64,000 bases of DNA from Arthrobacter livingstonensis (GCF_003219815.1 NZ_QJVD01000007.1:1-64000); one strand, 5' to 3'. Positions 35,591 through 43,683 are shown, numbered from the stretch's first letter. Numbers and translations are program-made. Notes: generated by a model not told the origin, from the sequence alone.

Positions 35591-35982
35591 GCCCTCAACC
35601 CTGAGGTGAGCCTGAAACGCTGAGTATACGCTTCGAACGCGCCGTTCGCGGCTGCCGTGGCGGCATCAAAATACTGCTCAACCATGTCCCGGAAGCCCGG
35701 CCCGCGATCCTCCAGCGAAAAGTAATCAATGGAACCGCCGCGCGGCATCTCCAAGTGGTCCGCCAGCAGCTTGGAGAACCAGGAAGTCCACTCATCAGCC
35801 AGCACAACGTCCAGGTCAGGACCGGTGACGGGAATGTGCTCGGGCACCTCCGGCACCAGCGGCGGGATGAAAAACGGTGCCGTGGCGGGCAGCTTCAGCA
35901 CGTCCCGGATGTACAGGACAACTGTGAGCGGCCACGACAGGTCCTCGCCCGTCTGCCAGCTCGGCCTTCCGGCAATCTGCAT
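35581..35982 (-). CDS. Uncharacterised 133-residue protein
   Basis: A soluble protein with a Pro-rich centre (LPATAPFFIPPLVPEVPEHIPV) and an acidic second half containing DEWTSWFSKLLADHLEMP and DMVEQYFDAA. I do not recognise the family. GGGGGA lies five bases before ATG 35982. It overlaps the 69-residue gene downstream by ten bases. It is convergent with the upstream transporter and divergent from the glycosylase gene. Confidence 0.6.
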   Translation of the reverse strand: MQIAGRPSWQTGEDLSWPLTVVLYIRDVLKLPATAPFFIPPLVPEVPEHIPVTGPDLDVVLADEWTSWFSKLLADHLEMPRGGSIDYFSLEDRGPGFRDMVEQYFDAATAAANGAFEAYTQRFRLTSGLRAWP

Positions 35983-36091
35983 CAGAATCCCCCGTTCACC
36001 TTTGCTGCACTTGGCCCCACCCTACTTGCGGGAACCCTGCGCGGCCAGCTTCCGGAGGACACCTCCCAGCCCGCCATGCGACCATGGAACC

Positions 36092-37048
36092 ATGACCGCC
36101 ACCGCCACGCACCCGGGACCTTCACTGGTGTGGGACGCCGGTGGCCCGTACGACCTCCATCAGACGCTGGGCATCATCGGCCGCGGCCCGGCCGACCGGA
36201 CCGTCCGCCTCACCCCCGGCGCGGCCTGGCTGGCGTTCAACACCCCAACCGGTCCGGCCACGCTGGGCATCAGCCAGCGAGGCACCGTGCTGCATGTCCG
36301 CGCCTGGGGCCCTGGCGCCGACCATGCGCTCACAGCCGCCCCCGAACTGCTTGGCGCGCAGGACGACTGGTCTCCATTTGACGACCCCGGTTTCCATGCC
36401 ACCCTCCCCCACCTTGTGCAGGAGGCGCGACGCCGGCACCCAGCCGTGCGACTGCCCGCCACCGGGCGGGTGGTTGATGCCCTTGTCCCGGCCATCCTGG
36501 AGCAGAAGGTCACCGCCCTGGAGGCCCGGCGCGGCTACGCCACGCTGGTCCGGAAATTCGGCGCCGCGGCACCGGGTGCGGGCAGCCACCCCGAAATTCC
36601 GGCAGACCTCATGGTCGCCCCACCCCCGCGCCAGTGGGCCGCCATCCCGTCGTGGGAGTGGCACAGGGCCGGCGTCGGGCCACAGCGTTCGGCAACGGTC
36701 ATGCGGGTGGCCGGTTCGGCGTCGGGACTGGAACGGCTGGCAAAGCTGCCCGCAGTGGAAGCCGCCGCGAAGATGCAAAGCATTCCGGGCATCGGGGTGT
36801 GGACGGCGGCGGAGGTCACGCAGCGCACGCATGGCGACGCCGACCAGGTTGCCGTGGGCGACTACCACCTGGCCGCCCATGTGGGCTGGGCGCTGGCCGG
36901 AAGACCGGTGGACGATGCCGGCATGCTGGCGCTGCTGGAACCGTGGCGCGGGCATCGGCAGCGGGTGGTGCGCATGCTGTACCTGAGCGGCTTCCGCAAA
37001 CCCAAGTTTGGGCCGCGCATGACCATCCAGGACCACCGGGGGCACTGA
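36092..37048 (+). CDS. HhH-GPD DNA glycosylase (AlkA-like)
   Basis: A 318-residue base-excision repair protein related to 3-methyladenine DNA glycosylase II. The helix-hairpin-helix is KMQSIPGIGVWTAAEV near 229-244, and the catalytic Asp follows in VAVGDYHLA near 258. It should remove alkylated bases. The frame opens well upstream, but ATG 36092 begins the AlkA-like N-terminus. I see no clear ribosome site there. It is divergent from the 133-residue gene. Confidence 0.86.
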   Translation: MTATATHPGPSLVWDAGGPYDLHQTLGIIGRGPADRTVRLTPGAAWLAFNTPTGPATLGISQRGTVLHVRAWGPGADHALTAAPELLGAQDDWSPFDDPGFHATLPHLVQEARRRHPAVRLPATGRVVDALVPAILEQKVTALEARRGYATLVRKFGAAAPGAGSHPEIPADLMVAPPPRQWAAIPSWEWHRAGVGPQRSATVMRVAGSASGLERLAKLPAVEAAAKMQSIPGIGVWTAAEVTQRTHGDADQVAVGDYHLAAHVGWALAGRPVDDAGMLALLEPWRGHRQRVVRMLYLSGFRKPKFGPRMTIQDHRGH

Positions 37049-37121
37049 CAGCGTCCGGGCGCGGCATTCATATTTTGGAACCGCTTCCCCCGCGGACGGC
37101 TGCATCGCCTAGGCTGGCTGC

Positions 37122-37400
37122 ATGAGCGACGTCATCAACCTCCAGGCCACCTTTCTCCCCAACGACGGCGAATTCTTCCGCGTGAAGCTCGCACTCGACA
37201 TCGCGATCGAGCAGGTCGTGGAGGAGGCCGGCTGCATTCAGTATGAAATCACGCAGGAATCCGAGGAAAAGATCGTCTTGACCGAGCAGTGGGCGTCCGA
37301 GGCAGACCTTGACAGGCACAGCAAGGGCATCGCCGTCCAGGACCTCAACGAGTCGCTGAGCGCCCTGCTGGCCGAGCCCGTCAAGCTCGACCGGCTATAA
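37122..37400 (+). CDS. ABM-domain protein (putative quinol monooxygenase)
   Basis: A 92-residue dimeric alpha-beta barrel protein of the antibiotic biosynthesis monooxygenase type. Family signals are the AGCIQYEIT segment near 36-44 and VLTEQWASEADLDRHSKG near 52-69. These proteins oxidise quinols or act as small cofactor-free monooxygenases; the substrate is unknown. TAGGCT lies six bases before ATG 37122 with no Shine-Dalgarno, so a leaderless transcript is likely. A family-1 repeat begins just after the gene. Confidence 0.84.
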   Translation: MSDVINLQATFLPNDGEFFRVKLALDIAIEQVVEEAGCIQYEITQESEEKIVLTEQWASEADLDRHSKGIAVQDLNESLSALLAEPVKLDRL

Positions 37401-37417
37401 AGGTATAGCCGTTGCGG

Positions 37418-37560
37418 TGGGCCCACGCGCCCGAGGGCCCGCCGCGGGGACCCACAGCCGGGAGGGACCCGCTGCGAGCTTGCGAGCGGTGGGAGCTTGC
37501 GAGCGGTGGGAGCGGGTGGGGACTGCGAGTGGCGGGAGGGCGTGGGGATTATCTCCAGCC
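37418..37560 (+). repeat. Dispersed repeat family 1, copy A
   Basis: TGGGCCCACGCGCCCGAGGG begins the unit, and GCTGCGAGCTTGCGAGCGGT follows, with a local duplication of GAGCTTGCGAGCGGTGG. It shares these blocks with copies at 42945, 54783 and 61580. It fills the gap between the ABM and thioredoxin genes. Confidence 0.75.
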
Positions 37561-37579
37561 TCAGCGAAGTGTTTGTTCT

Positions 37580-37969
37580 TTACTCGGCGGTGTTGCCCTC
37601 TGCCGCCTCTGCCTGCGCCTTGGCGACGGCCGAGTGAACCTCGGTCATGTCCAGCTCCTTCACGGCCGAGATGACCTTGTCCAGGTCGGTGCCGCTGAGT
37701 GCGCCGGGCTGGGCGAAGACCAGGACTTTTTCGCGGAACGCCATCAGGGTCGGGATCGAGGTGATGTTCGCTTCGGCGGCGAGCTGCTGCTGTGCTTCCG
37801 TGTCAACCTTGCCGAACACGACGTCGTCGTGCTCGTTCGAGGCGGACTCGTAGGTGGGCGCAAAGCGCACGCAGGGCTGGCACCAGGAGGCCCAGAAGTC
37901 AACGAACACAATGTCGTTGCTTTCGATGGTGGTGCCAAACGATTCGGTGGTGATTTCAACTGTAGCCAT
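37580..37969 (-). CDS. Thioredoxin with a CQPC active site
   Basis: A 129-residue thioredoxin, with FVDFWASWCQPCVRFAP near 24-40 and the cis-Pro loop SIPTLMAF near 73-80. The active site is CQPC instead of the usual CGPC, which should alter redox potential or partner choice. A 25-residue charged tail extends past the core fold. ATG 37969 is preceded by TACCGT at seven bases, so it is probably leaderless; the frame stays open upstream, but the family start is here. Confidence 0.9.
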   Translation of the reverse strand: MATVEITTESFGTTIESNDIVFVDFWASWCQPCVRFAPTYESASNEHDDVVFGKVDTEAQQQLAAEANITSIPTLMAFREKVLVFAQPGALSGTDLDKVISAVKELDMTEVHSAVAKAQAEAAEGNTAE

Positions 37970-38045
37970 GCTTCCCACGGTACGTGACCGGCGTGAAGCA
38001 TGGCTACTGTTTTCGCTCTGCGCGTGAGCGGGAATACGTGCCGCG

Positions 38046-39275
38046 CTATACCCCCTGGGGCGCGTGGGAGGTAAGGAACCTGCGCCCGCCAAAGATGATC
38101 CCGGCGCTGACCAGCACCATGACGGCCGCAACGATGAACGTGACGGAGGCGTTGGAGTACTCGGCGATCCTGGTGGCCAGGAACGGCGCCATCGCGCCCC
38201 CCATCCAGCGCACAAAGTTGTAGCCGGCGCTGGCCACGGGGCGCGGGGAATCCGAGACCGACATGGCCATTTCCGTGAACAGCGTGTTGTTAATACCCAA
38301 CAGGGCACCGGAGATCACGGTCAGCACCACGACCGCGGTAACCGAGTGGCCGGCGGCAAGCGCCAGGCCCGCCAACACCACCATCAGCCCCAGCAGTGAA
38401 GCCATCAGCGCCCGGGTCGGTCCGAAGCGGCGCTGCACGATCGGGGCCACGAAGACGGAGAACACAGCAACGGCAACGCCCCAACCAAAGAACACCGCGC
38501 CAATGCCGTAGGCGTCAAAGCCCAGGATGAACGGCACAAAGGCCAGAATGGTGAAGAAGCCGTAGTTGTAAAACAACGCGCTGCCGGCTGTGGTGCGCAG
38601 GCCCTTGTGGCCGAGCGCAAGAAGGGGATCGCGCAGGCGGGTCTTGGCAGCGGGCGCCGCGGTCTTGGGCAGGAGGATCATCACCAGGACAAATGCGATG
38701 GCCATGGCGGTCGCGGTGCCGAAGAACGGCGCCCGCCACTGCCAGCCCCCCAGCAGTGCGCCCATGAGCGGGCCGAGCGAGAGGCCCAGGCCCAACGCGG
38801 CCTCATAGAGAATGATGGCTGTGGCTGCGCCGCCGGAGGCAACTCCCACCATGACGGCCAGCGAGGTGGCCACAAACAAGGCATTGCCCAGGCCCCAGCC
38901 GGCGCGGAAGCCGACCAGTGCGTCGACGGTGTTTGACATGCCGGATAGCGCCGAGAAAGCCACGATGACCGCCAGGCCGATCAGCAGCGTTTTCTTGCCG
39001 CCAATCCTGGATGAAACATAGCCCGTGACCAGCATGGCGACGGCGGTCACCAGGAAGTAGCTGGTGAACAGCAGTGAAACCTGGCTCGGCGTAGCCTGCA
39101 GGTTCTTGGCGATGGCCGGCAGGATCGGGTCCACCAGCCCAATGCCCATGAACGCGAAGACGGCGGCAAACGCCACCGCCCACACGGCCTTGGGCTGCTT
39201 GAGCATGGACCGTTTCTCGTCGACGAGGACGTCCTCGATCTCCTTGGCAGTGTTGTCTGCCGTATTGGCCTGCAC
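38046..39275 (-). CDS. MFS transporter (DHA1-like)
   Basis: A 409-residue major facilitator with 12 predicted membrane helices. GYVSSRIGGKKTLLIG near 85-100 is the motif A loop. DHA1 members export drugs or metabolites with proton antiport. The frame opens at 39305, but GTG 39275 has AAGGAG six bases upstream, so that start is preferred. A MarR repressor gene lies 64 bases upstream on the same strand and probably regulates it. Confidence 0.86.
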   Translation of the reverse strand: MQANTADNTAKEIEDVLVDEKRSMLKQPKAVWAVAFAAVFAFMGIGLVDPILPAIAKNLQATPSQVSLLFTSYFLVTAVAMLVTGYVSSRIGGKKTLLIGLAVIVAFSALSGMSNTVDALVGFRAGWGLGNALFVATSLAVMVGVASGGAATAIILYEAALGLGLSLGPLMGALLGGWQWRAPFFGTATAMAIAFVLVMILLPKTAAPAAKTRLRDPLLALGHKGLRTTAGSALFYNYGFFTILAFVPFILGFDAYGIGAVFFGWGVAVAVFSVFVAPIVQRRFGPTRALMASLLGLMVVLAGLALAAGHSVTAVVVLTVISGALLGINNTLFTEMAMSVSDSPRPVASAGYNFVRWMGGAMAPFLATRIAEYSNASVTFIVAAVMVLVSAGIIFGGRRFLTSHAPQGV

Positions 39276-39339
39276 GTTTTCTCCTTCAAATATTCCAGAT
39301 TGCAAGTACCACGGCGGTGTTCCCCACCCGCCGCCAGGG

Positions 39340-39771
39340 TCAGGACTTCAGTGCCGCATTGAGCTTGGCAATGGCCGGGATGGCGTTCGCGACGGCCAGT
39401 TGTTCCCCGGCCGAGAGAGTGCCCAAGGCAGCCGCCATATTGGCGTTGCGCCGCTTGTTGGCTTCGCCGAGCTTCTTCCGCCCCGTGGCGGTGATTCTGA
39501 CCAGCACCGCGCGGGCGTCCGACTCATCGGTGATGCGCTCAACCAGTCCGGCCGCTTCGAGCTTGATGACCTGTTCAGTGGAGCTCGGCACGCGGATGCC
39601 CGCATACCGGGCAATGGCGCTGACCCGCATGGGCTGGGCGGAAATCATGTTCAATGTGCTGACCTGGCCCGTGCTGAGCTCGCCTTCGGCGTCGATTGAC
39701 CGCACCAAATAGACAGCCTGGCGCAGGATGTCGCGATATCGGCTGGCCAGTTCCTCAAGGTTTTCACTCAT
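39340..39771 (-). CDS. MarR-family transcriptional regulator
   Basis: A 143-residue winged-helix regulator. ALGTLSAGEQLAV and, earlier, SAQPMRVSAIARYAGIRVPSSTEQVIKLEAAGLVER mark the MarR core and wing, with SDARAVLVRITATGRK as the wing strand. It should repress itself and the MFS transporter. ATG 39771 lies eight bases after a -10 box, so the mRNA is essentially leaderless. Two copies of its palindromic operator overlap the promoter. Confidence 0.88.
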   Translation of the reverse strand: MSENLEELASRYRDILRQAVYLVRSIDAEGELSTGQVSTLNMISAQPMRVSAIARYAGIRVPSSTEQVIKLEAAGLVERITDESDARAVLVRITATGRKKLGEANKRRNANMAAALGTLSAGEQLAVANAIPAIAKLNAALKS

Positions 39772-39772
39772 A

Positions 39773-39802
39773 GTTAGACAGCCTAACAATAGGCTGCCTA
39801 AC
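39773..39802. promoter_or_regulatory. Candidate MarR operators overlapping the promoter
   Basis: GTTAGACAGCCTAAC (39773-39787) is a palindrome with a five-base centre, and TAGGCTGCCTAAC (39790-39802) is a second, related half-palindrome. They cover the spacer and -10 of the marR promoter and lie just upstream of the divergent GNAT gene. Confidence 0.7.
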
Positions 39803-39808
39803 AGTCAA
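39780..39808 (-). promoter_or_regulatory. Promoter of the marR-MFS operon
   Basis: TTGACT (39803-39808) and TAGGCT (39780-39785) are exactly 17 bases apart on the minus strand. The start codon follows the -10 box by only eight bases. Confidence 0.75.
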
Positions 39809-39832
39809 GTCATATGCGCCTAGGATGGGCCC

Positions 39833-40396
39833 ATGGAATTGACCACCCAGCGTCTCGTGCTGCGCGAATACACACCGTCCGACTTTGCCGCCGTGCATGC
39901 CTTTGCCTCAGATCCGCAAACCAGCACCTTTGTCGAGTGGGGTCCCAACTCCGAACAGGACACTGGGGAGTTCCTCAAGTTTTGCGCTGCTACGGCCGCT
40001 GTGGTGCCCCGCACCGGCCACACACTCGCCATCACGCTGGCCGGAAACGTCATCGGCTCGATCGGGCTCACAGTGCAGCCCCGCACGGCGCGGCATGGCG
40101 CCGCCGAAGCTGAGCTTGGCTACACGCTCCACTCTGACGCATGGGGCCGCGGCTATGCCACCGAAGCATCCCGCGCCATCGTTGAATATGGCTTCTCGCA
40201 ACTGCGCCTGGCCCGCATCACGGCCACCTGCCGTCCGGAAAACGTGGCCTCCGCCGGCGTGTTGCGCAAGCTGGGCATGGACCAGGTGGGCCATCTGAAA
40301 AACGACCGGCTCATTCGCGGCCGCTGGCTGGACACGCTGGTGTTCGCGATCGATGCCGACGGTGCTTCACCGGACGCGGACAGTGCGGTCACATAA
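39833..40396 (+). CDS. GNAT acetyltransferase (RimJ/RimL type)
   Basis: A 187-residue N-acetyltransferase. LTTQRLVLREYTPSD is the typical RimJ/RimL opening, AELGYTLHSDAWGRGYATEA near 86-105 is the acetyl-CoA-binding motif, and ENVASAGVLRKLGM near 136 the closing helix. The acceptor (protein N-terminus or small molecule) is unknown. TAGGAT lies six bases before ATG 39833, so it is probably leaderless, and the MarR operator lies close upstream. Confidence 0.88.
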   Translation: MELTTQRLVLREYTPSDFAAVHAFASDPQTSTFVEWGPNSEQDTGEFLKFCAATAAVVPRTGHTLAITLAGNVIGSIGLTVQPRTARHGAAEAELGYTLHSDAWGRGYATEASRAIVEYGFSQLRLARITATCRPENVASAGVLRKLGMDQVGHLKNDRLIRGRWLDTLVFAIDADGASPDADSAVT

Positions 40397-40492
40397 AGTT
40401 CACAGCGCGTTAATCTTGTTCGTGCATGATGGCCATGTTGGCTACGTATAAACATGAACAGACAAGCCACACGGTCCACAACTGGAGGAATC

Positions 40493-40744
40493 ATGACCCG
40501 ACCCAGCCATCACCACCTCACCGACCAAATGCCTGAGCACCACGATCATCAGGACGTTTGGCCCGTCCTGGCCGCGAACCAGCACGTCGCACTCGTCAAT
40601 GAACGTGGCTGGCGCCTTTCGGGTAAGGTGGAGACCCTGACCAACGACCGCCAGTGCCTGTGGATTCAGCTCGACGCCGGGATGGGCCGCCAGCTCATCC
40701 ACCACCAGGACGGCTTCATGCTTGAAAGCGATATCCCGGCCTAG
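40493..40744 (+). CDS. Small uncharacterised His-rich protein
   Basis: An 83-residue soluble protein with an N-terminal His cluster (PSHHHLTDQMPEHHDHQD) and a C-terminal beta-type segment (VALVNERGWRLSGKVETLT, WIQLD). It might bind a metal, but the family is not one I recognise. ATG 40493 is favoured over an upstream ATG because GGAGGA lies just before it. A good terminator follows. Confidence 0.68.
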   Translation: MTRPSHHHLTDQMPEHHDHQDVWPVLAANQHVALVNERGWRLSGKVETLTNDRQCLWIQLDAGMGRQLIHHQDGFMLESDIPA

Positions 40745-40763
40745 TCAGGGACGCAAATACCAA

Positions 40764-40788
40764 CGCCCGACCCCAAGGGGATCGGGCG
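40764..40788 (+). terminator. Rho-independent terminator
   Basis: CGCCCGACCCC pairs with GGGGATCGGGCG around AA, followed by CTCGTGTTT. It ends the small His-rich gene and may also stop the convergent secreted-protein gene. Confidence 0.78.
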
Positions 40789-40830
40789 CTCGTGTTTAAT
40801 ACCGGGTTTCCGGCCCCGCAATGGGGCTGG

Positions 40831-41454
40831 CTAGACCTTGGACTTGCGGTAGCCGGCTTTCCGGGCGGCAGCTTCGGTGGTGAAGCAGATTTCCGGTGTC
40901 GTCTTGTTGTAAAAACGCTGGCCCACCAGGTGGTAAATCCTGCTGGGCGCGTTGCCCTTGATGGGTGCCCAGGCCGGGCAGTTCCACTTGCTGGCGGGCT
41001 TGGCCGACGTGGGCTTCGGCGCGGGAACGACCTTCACATACTTCGCCGCGCTGGCCGAGGTCTTCAGGGCGCCCTGCGCGGGCAGGCGGACGGACCATTT
41101 TCCGGAGACAGTGGCCGGAATGGACAGTGTCACTCGTCCGCCGGTATTGCTGCGGATGGTGCGCAATGCCTTGTTGGGGGCAGCGCCATCCGGATCGAAG
41201 TACACCGTTGCCGTGACGGTTCCGGTTTTGGCCCACTGTTTCCCCACAACCCTTTGCGCCTGTGCGGAAATGGTGATGGCCTTGCCCTTGGTGACAGTCG
41301 AAGGGCCGGCGGCAAAAGTGGCCACACGGCTGTTGACTGTGGCCGCGGCCTGGGCCGGCACAGCGAGCACGGGAACAAGCATGGCCGGCGCAACGACCAT
41401 GACCAGGATGAGGCGGCGCAGGGCAGGCAAGCCGCCTCTGACAGATACATTCAT
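40831..41454 (-). CDS. Secreted protein with C-terminal sunset-like domain
   Basis: A 207-residue exported protein. The signal peptide (about 1-40) ends AVPAQA-A. An Ig-like beta region with VTKGKAITISAQAQR and GRVTLSIPATVSGKW follows at about 50-125. The last 45 residues, WNCPAWAPIKGNAPSRIYHLVGQ (start shown) and ending CFTTEAAARKAGYRKSK, match the small domain seen at the ends of many actinobacterial secreted proteins and nucleases. Its function is not established. ATG 41454 has GGGGGAG just upstream. Confidence 0.75.
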   Translation of the reverse strand: MNVSVRGGLPALRRLILVMVVAPAMLVPVLAVPAQAAATVNSRVATFAAGPSTVTKGKAITISAQAQRVVGKQWAKTGTVTATVYFDPDGAAPNKALRTIRSNTGGRVTLSIPATVSGKWSVRLPAQGALKTSASAAKYVKVVPAPKPTSAKPASKWNCPAWAPIKGNAPSRIYHLVGQRFYNKTTPEICFTTEAAARKAGYRKSKV

Positions 41455-41519
41455 GTACTCCCCCAAGGAGTCAGCCGAACAAGCGGCAATTTGGTTGGAG
41501 CCTTTACCGTAACCGACAG

Positions 41520-42137
41520 TTACTCTTCCGGGGCAATCATCGAAACAAACTCGCGGGCGTCGTCCGGGGAAATGTCCGCATGGTCCCGCAGAAGGCCGGC
41601 GGCGCCGTCGTAGTCCCCGGACAGGGCCAGCGAACGGATCTGCCCAAAAAGCTCCTCATTCAGCCGGGTGCTGGCCACTTCACGTACCTCATCCCCCCGG
41701 GACACGATGGCCCGGTAGCGATAGGCGCCCGGTGCCGGTGCCGGTGCCGCCTTGAGGATGTCCTCGACGTGCAGCGGAACCTCCGTAGCAGCGGGTTCGG
41801 GTGAAGCCTGCGGGAATTGTGCCAGTGCGGCAACAGCGGCTGCGGATTGTCCCAAGCTGGCGTTGGTGGCCTTCCGGTAGGCCTTCACGGCGTTGAGCAC
41901 TTGATGGCGTGCGATGAACGAATAAACGGCCCGGTGCGCCTCCGGCGTCAACTTGGCACTGGCCTCGGCAGCCACCTCCCGCGTGGCTTGCGGCTGGCCC
42001 CTCGGGGGCTTTGCCGTGCGCGGCTGCGGGCCCGCGGCGTCCTGCAGGGCCCGGCCTTTCCGGCCCATGAACCGTGATGCCACGACCACAGCAATGATAA
42101 TGACCAGCACAACAACCAGGGGCACGAGGTATTCCAT
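41520..42137 (-). CDS. Membrane-anchored protein with L7/L12-like segment
   Basis: A 205-residue protein with one N-terminal helix (LVPLVVVLVIIIAVVVASRF, 4-23) followed by a cytosolic part. VLNAVKAYRKATNASLGQSAAAVAAL near 80-105 resembles the conserved helices of the ribosomal protein L7/L12 C-terminal domain. The C-terminal half contains YRYRAIVSRGDEVREVAS. Function unknown; the L7/L12 likeness is by eye. TACAGT lies six bases before ATG 42137, so it is probably leaderless. A terminator separates it from tRNA-Tyr upstream. Confidence 0.7.
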   Translation of the reverse strand: MEYLVPLVVVLVIIIAVVVASRFMGRKGRALQDAAGPQPRTAKPPRGQPQATREVAAEASAKLTPEAHRAVYSFIARHQVLNAVKAYRKATNASLGQSAAAVAALAQFPQASPEPAATEVPLHVEDILKAAPAPAPGAYRYRAIVSRGDEVREVASTRLNEELFGQIRSLALSGDYDGAAGLLRDHADISPDDAREFVSMIAPEE

Positions 42138-42189
42138 GCCTTAACTGTAGTTGTCCCGCGTTTCCGGCGCGTCCGTCGCGAATGCCAAA

Positions 42190-42222
42190 AGCCCGGAACC
42201 CCGCAGTGCGGGGTTCCGGGCT
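42190..42222 (-). terminator. Rho-independent terminator of tRNA-Tyr
   Basis: On the minus strand AGCCCGGAACCCCGC pairs perfectly with GCGGGGTTCCGGGCT around a 3-base loop, followed by TTTT. It ends the tRNA transcript before the L7/L12-like gene. Confidence 0.88.
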
Positions 42223-42233
42223 ACCGGCGATGG

Positions 42234-42315
42234 TGGCAGATACTGGATTCGAACCAGTGAAGGCGTTGCCAGCTGATTTACAGTCAGCCCCCTTTGGCCA
42301 CTCGGGTAATCTGCC
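42234..42315 (-). tRNA. tRNA-Tyr (GTA)
   Basis: An 82-base class II tRNA. Acceptor GGCAGAT pairs with ATCTGCC, the anticodon stem GCTGA/TCAGC holds loop CTGTAAA (anticodon GTA), the long variable arm includes GGCAACGCC, and the T arm is ACTGG-TTCGAAT-CCAGT. Discriminator A; CCA continues only as ACC. Confidence 0.95.
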
Positions 42316-42441
42316 AGGCCTGCCAAGCGTAAATAATCCCGCCCGGCTTTCGCCCCCATCAAGTGGGAGCAGTAAAACAATACAAGGTATTTGACGAAGA
42401 ATCGAATCCTTGCGTTTTCAACGGCGGTGCACATGGCACAT

Positions 42442-42822
42442 TCAGATCTGCGGGCCTGCCTGGATCCTGCGGATCAGCTGTTTTTCCAGAAATGCTGCCT
42501 GCTCGGCGGTAACCTGCCGCAGGACCACGGCACGGGCCATGTCCGCCTGGACGCCGGCAATCCTTGATGGCACCGAATTAACCGGCGACGCGAGGATGGC
42601 GGCAGGATCGGTGCTGAACACCGGCCCGGACAGAACCGCCACGGCCGCCAGCGTTGCCGCTGCCATGGCCGTGCCCACGGCGGCCTTCACTCCCGGCCGG
42701 GCCTTCGCCGCAGATGCCGAGGCAGGGATCTCAGCAGCTTTTTCCGAACGGGTCCTGGCCAGCGCGCGTGGTGCGGCAGGGTCGGGGTCGGGCTCCGGCG
42801 TCGTGCTTTCGGTCCGTCTCAA
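42442..42822 (-). CDS. Small single-span membrane protein, uncharacterised
   Basis: A 126-residue protein with a Pro/Ala-rich N-terminus, one hydrophobic helix (VGTAMAAATLAAVAVLSGPVF, near 47-67) and a C-terminal helix (VTAEQAAFLEKQLIRRIQAG). I do not recognise it. The frame stays open to 43140, but a TTG at 42822 has a perfect AGGAGG five bases before it. Upstream lies repeat copy B, so the longer frame is probably not translated. Confidence 0.62.
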   Translation of the reverse strand: MRRTESTTPEPDPDPAAPRALARTRSEKAAEIPASASAAKARPGVKAAVGTAMAAATLAAVAVLSGPVFSTDPAAILASPVNSVPSRIAGVQADMARAVVLRQVTAEQAAFLEKQLIRRIQAGPQI

Positions 42823-42944
42823 AAGGTCCTCCTGGAAGTGGTGCTCTCGATGTGTACAACGATGCCGTGGCCAAATGTGATCCCGCCGCGTATCCGCTTG
42901 GAGCGAACTGTGAGCCAGAGCCCCGCCGCCCTCCCCAACCTCGC

Positions 42945-43008
42945 TGCTCCCCAGCGGCTCCCACCACTCGCAAGCTCGCGGCGGGGCCCTCGCCGCCGTG
43001 GGCCCACG
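42945..43008 (-). repeat. Dispersed repeat family 1, copy B
   Basis: On the minus strand it reads GTGGGCCCACGGCGGCGAGG, then GCCGCGAGCTTGCGAGTGGT and GGGAGC. It is the most diverged of the four copies. It fills most of the gap between the small membrane protein and yajQ. Confidence 0.7.
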
Positions 43009-43081
43009 TTTGGGCCCCTCGGGCGCTAGGCTGGGAGGCAAGTCAATTGTTTCGGGCAACACATAAGGTAGCGGAGGAATC

Positions 43082-43570
43082 ATGGCAAGCGAGTCAACGT
43101 TCGACGTCGTCAGCAAGGTCGACAAGCAGGAGGTCGCCAATGCGCTGCACCAGGCCCAAAAGGAAGTTGTCCAGCGCTACGACTTCAAGGGCGTGGGTGC
43201 GGAGATTGACTTCAGCGGCGAGAAAATCCTGCTCAAGGCAAACTCCGAGGAGCGCGTCATGGCGATCATGGACGTCTTTGAATCGAAGCTGATCAAGCGG
43301 GGCATCTCCCTGAAGTCCCTGGACGCCGGGGAGCCCTTCGCTTCCGGCAAGGAGTACCGCCTCGAGGCCGAGATCGTGGAAGGAATCGCCCAGGACGTGG
43401 CCAAGAAAATCAACAAGCTCATCCGTGACGAGGGCCCCAAGGGCGTCAAGTCCACCATCCAGGGCGACGAACTGCGCGTGAGCTCCAAGAGCCGCGACGA
43501 CCTGCAGTCCGTCATGGCGATGCTGCGCAAGTTTGAGGACGCAGACCTGCAGTTCGTGAATATGCGGTAA
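43082..43570 (+). CDS. YajQ family nucleotide-binding protein
   Basis: A 162-residue protein of the YajQ/UPF0234 family: two ferredoxin-like domains, beginning STFDVVSKVDKQEVANAL and ending KFEDADLQFVNMR. Homologues bind nucleotides, and some bind cyclic di-GMP and alter transcription; whether this one does is unknown. GGAGG lies seven bases before ATG 43082. It stands alone. Confidence 0.92.
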   Translation: MASESTFDVVSKVDKQEVANALHQAQKEVVQRYDFKGVGAEIDFSGEKILLKANSEERVMAIMDVFESKLIKRGISLKSLDAGEPFASGKEYRLEAEIVEGIAQDVAKKINKLIRDEGPKGVKSTIQGDELRVSSKSRDDLQSVMAMLRKFEDADLQFVNMR

Positions 43571-43683
43571 ACACCCGTAAATTCACAGCCCACGGGTACC
43601 CTCCAGCACTTGTGGGGCGGCCCCCGCGGGCATAGGCTCGTGGCTTGTCTTGATCTTCCACTTCACTTTGGTAAGGAGCAGCC

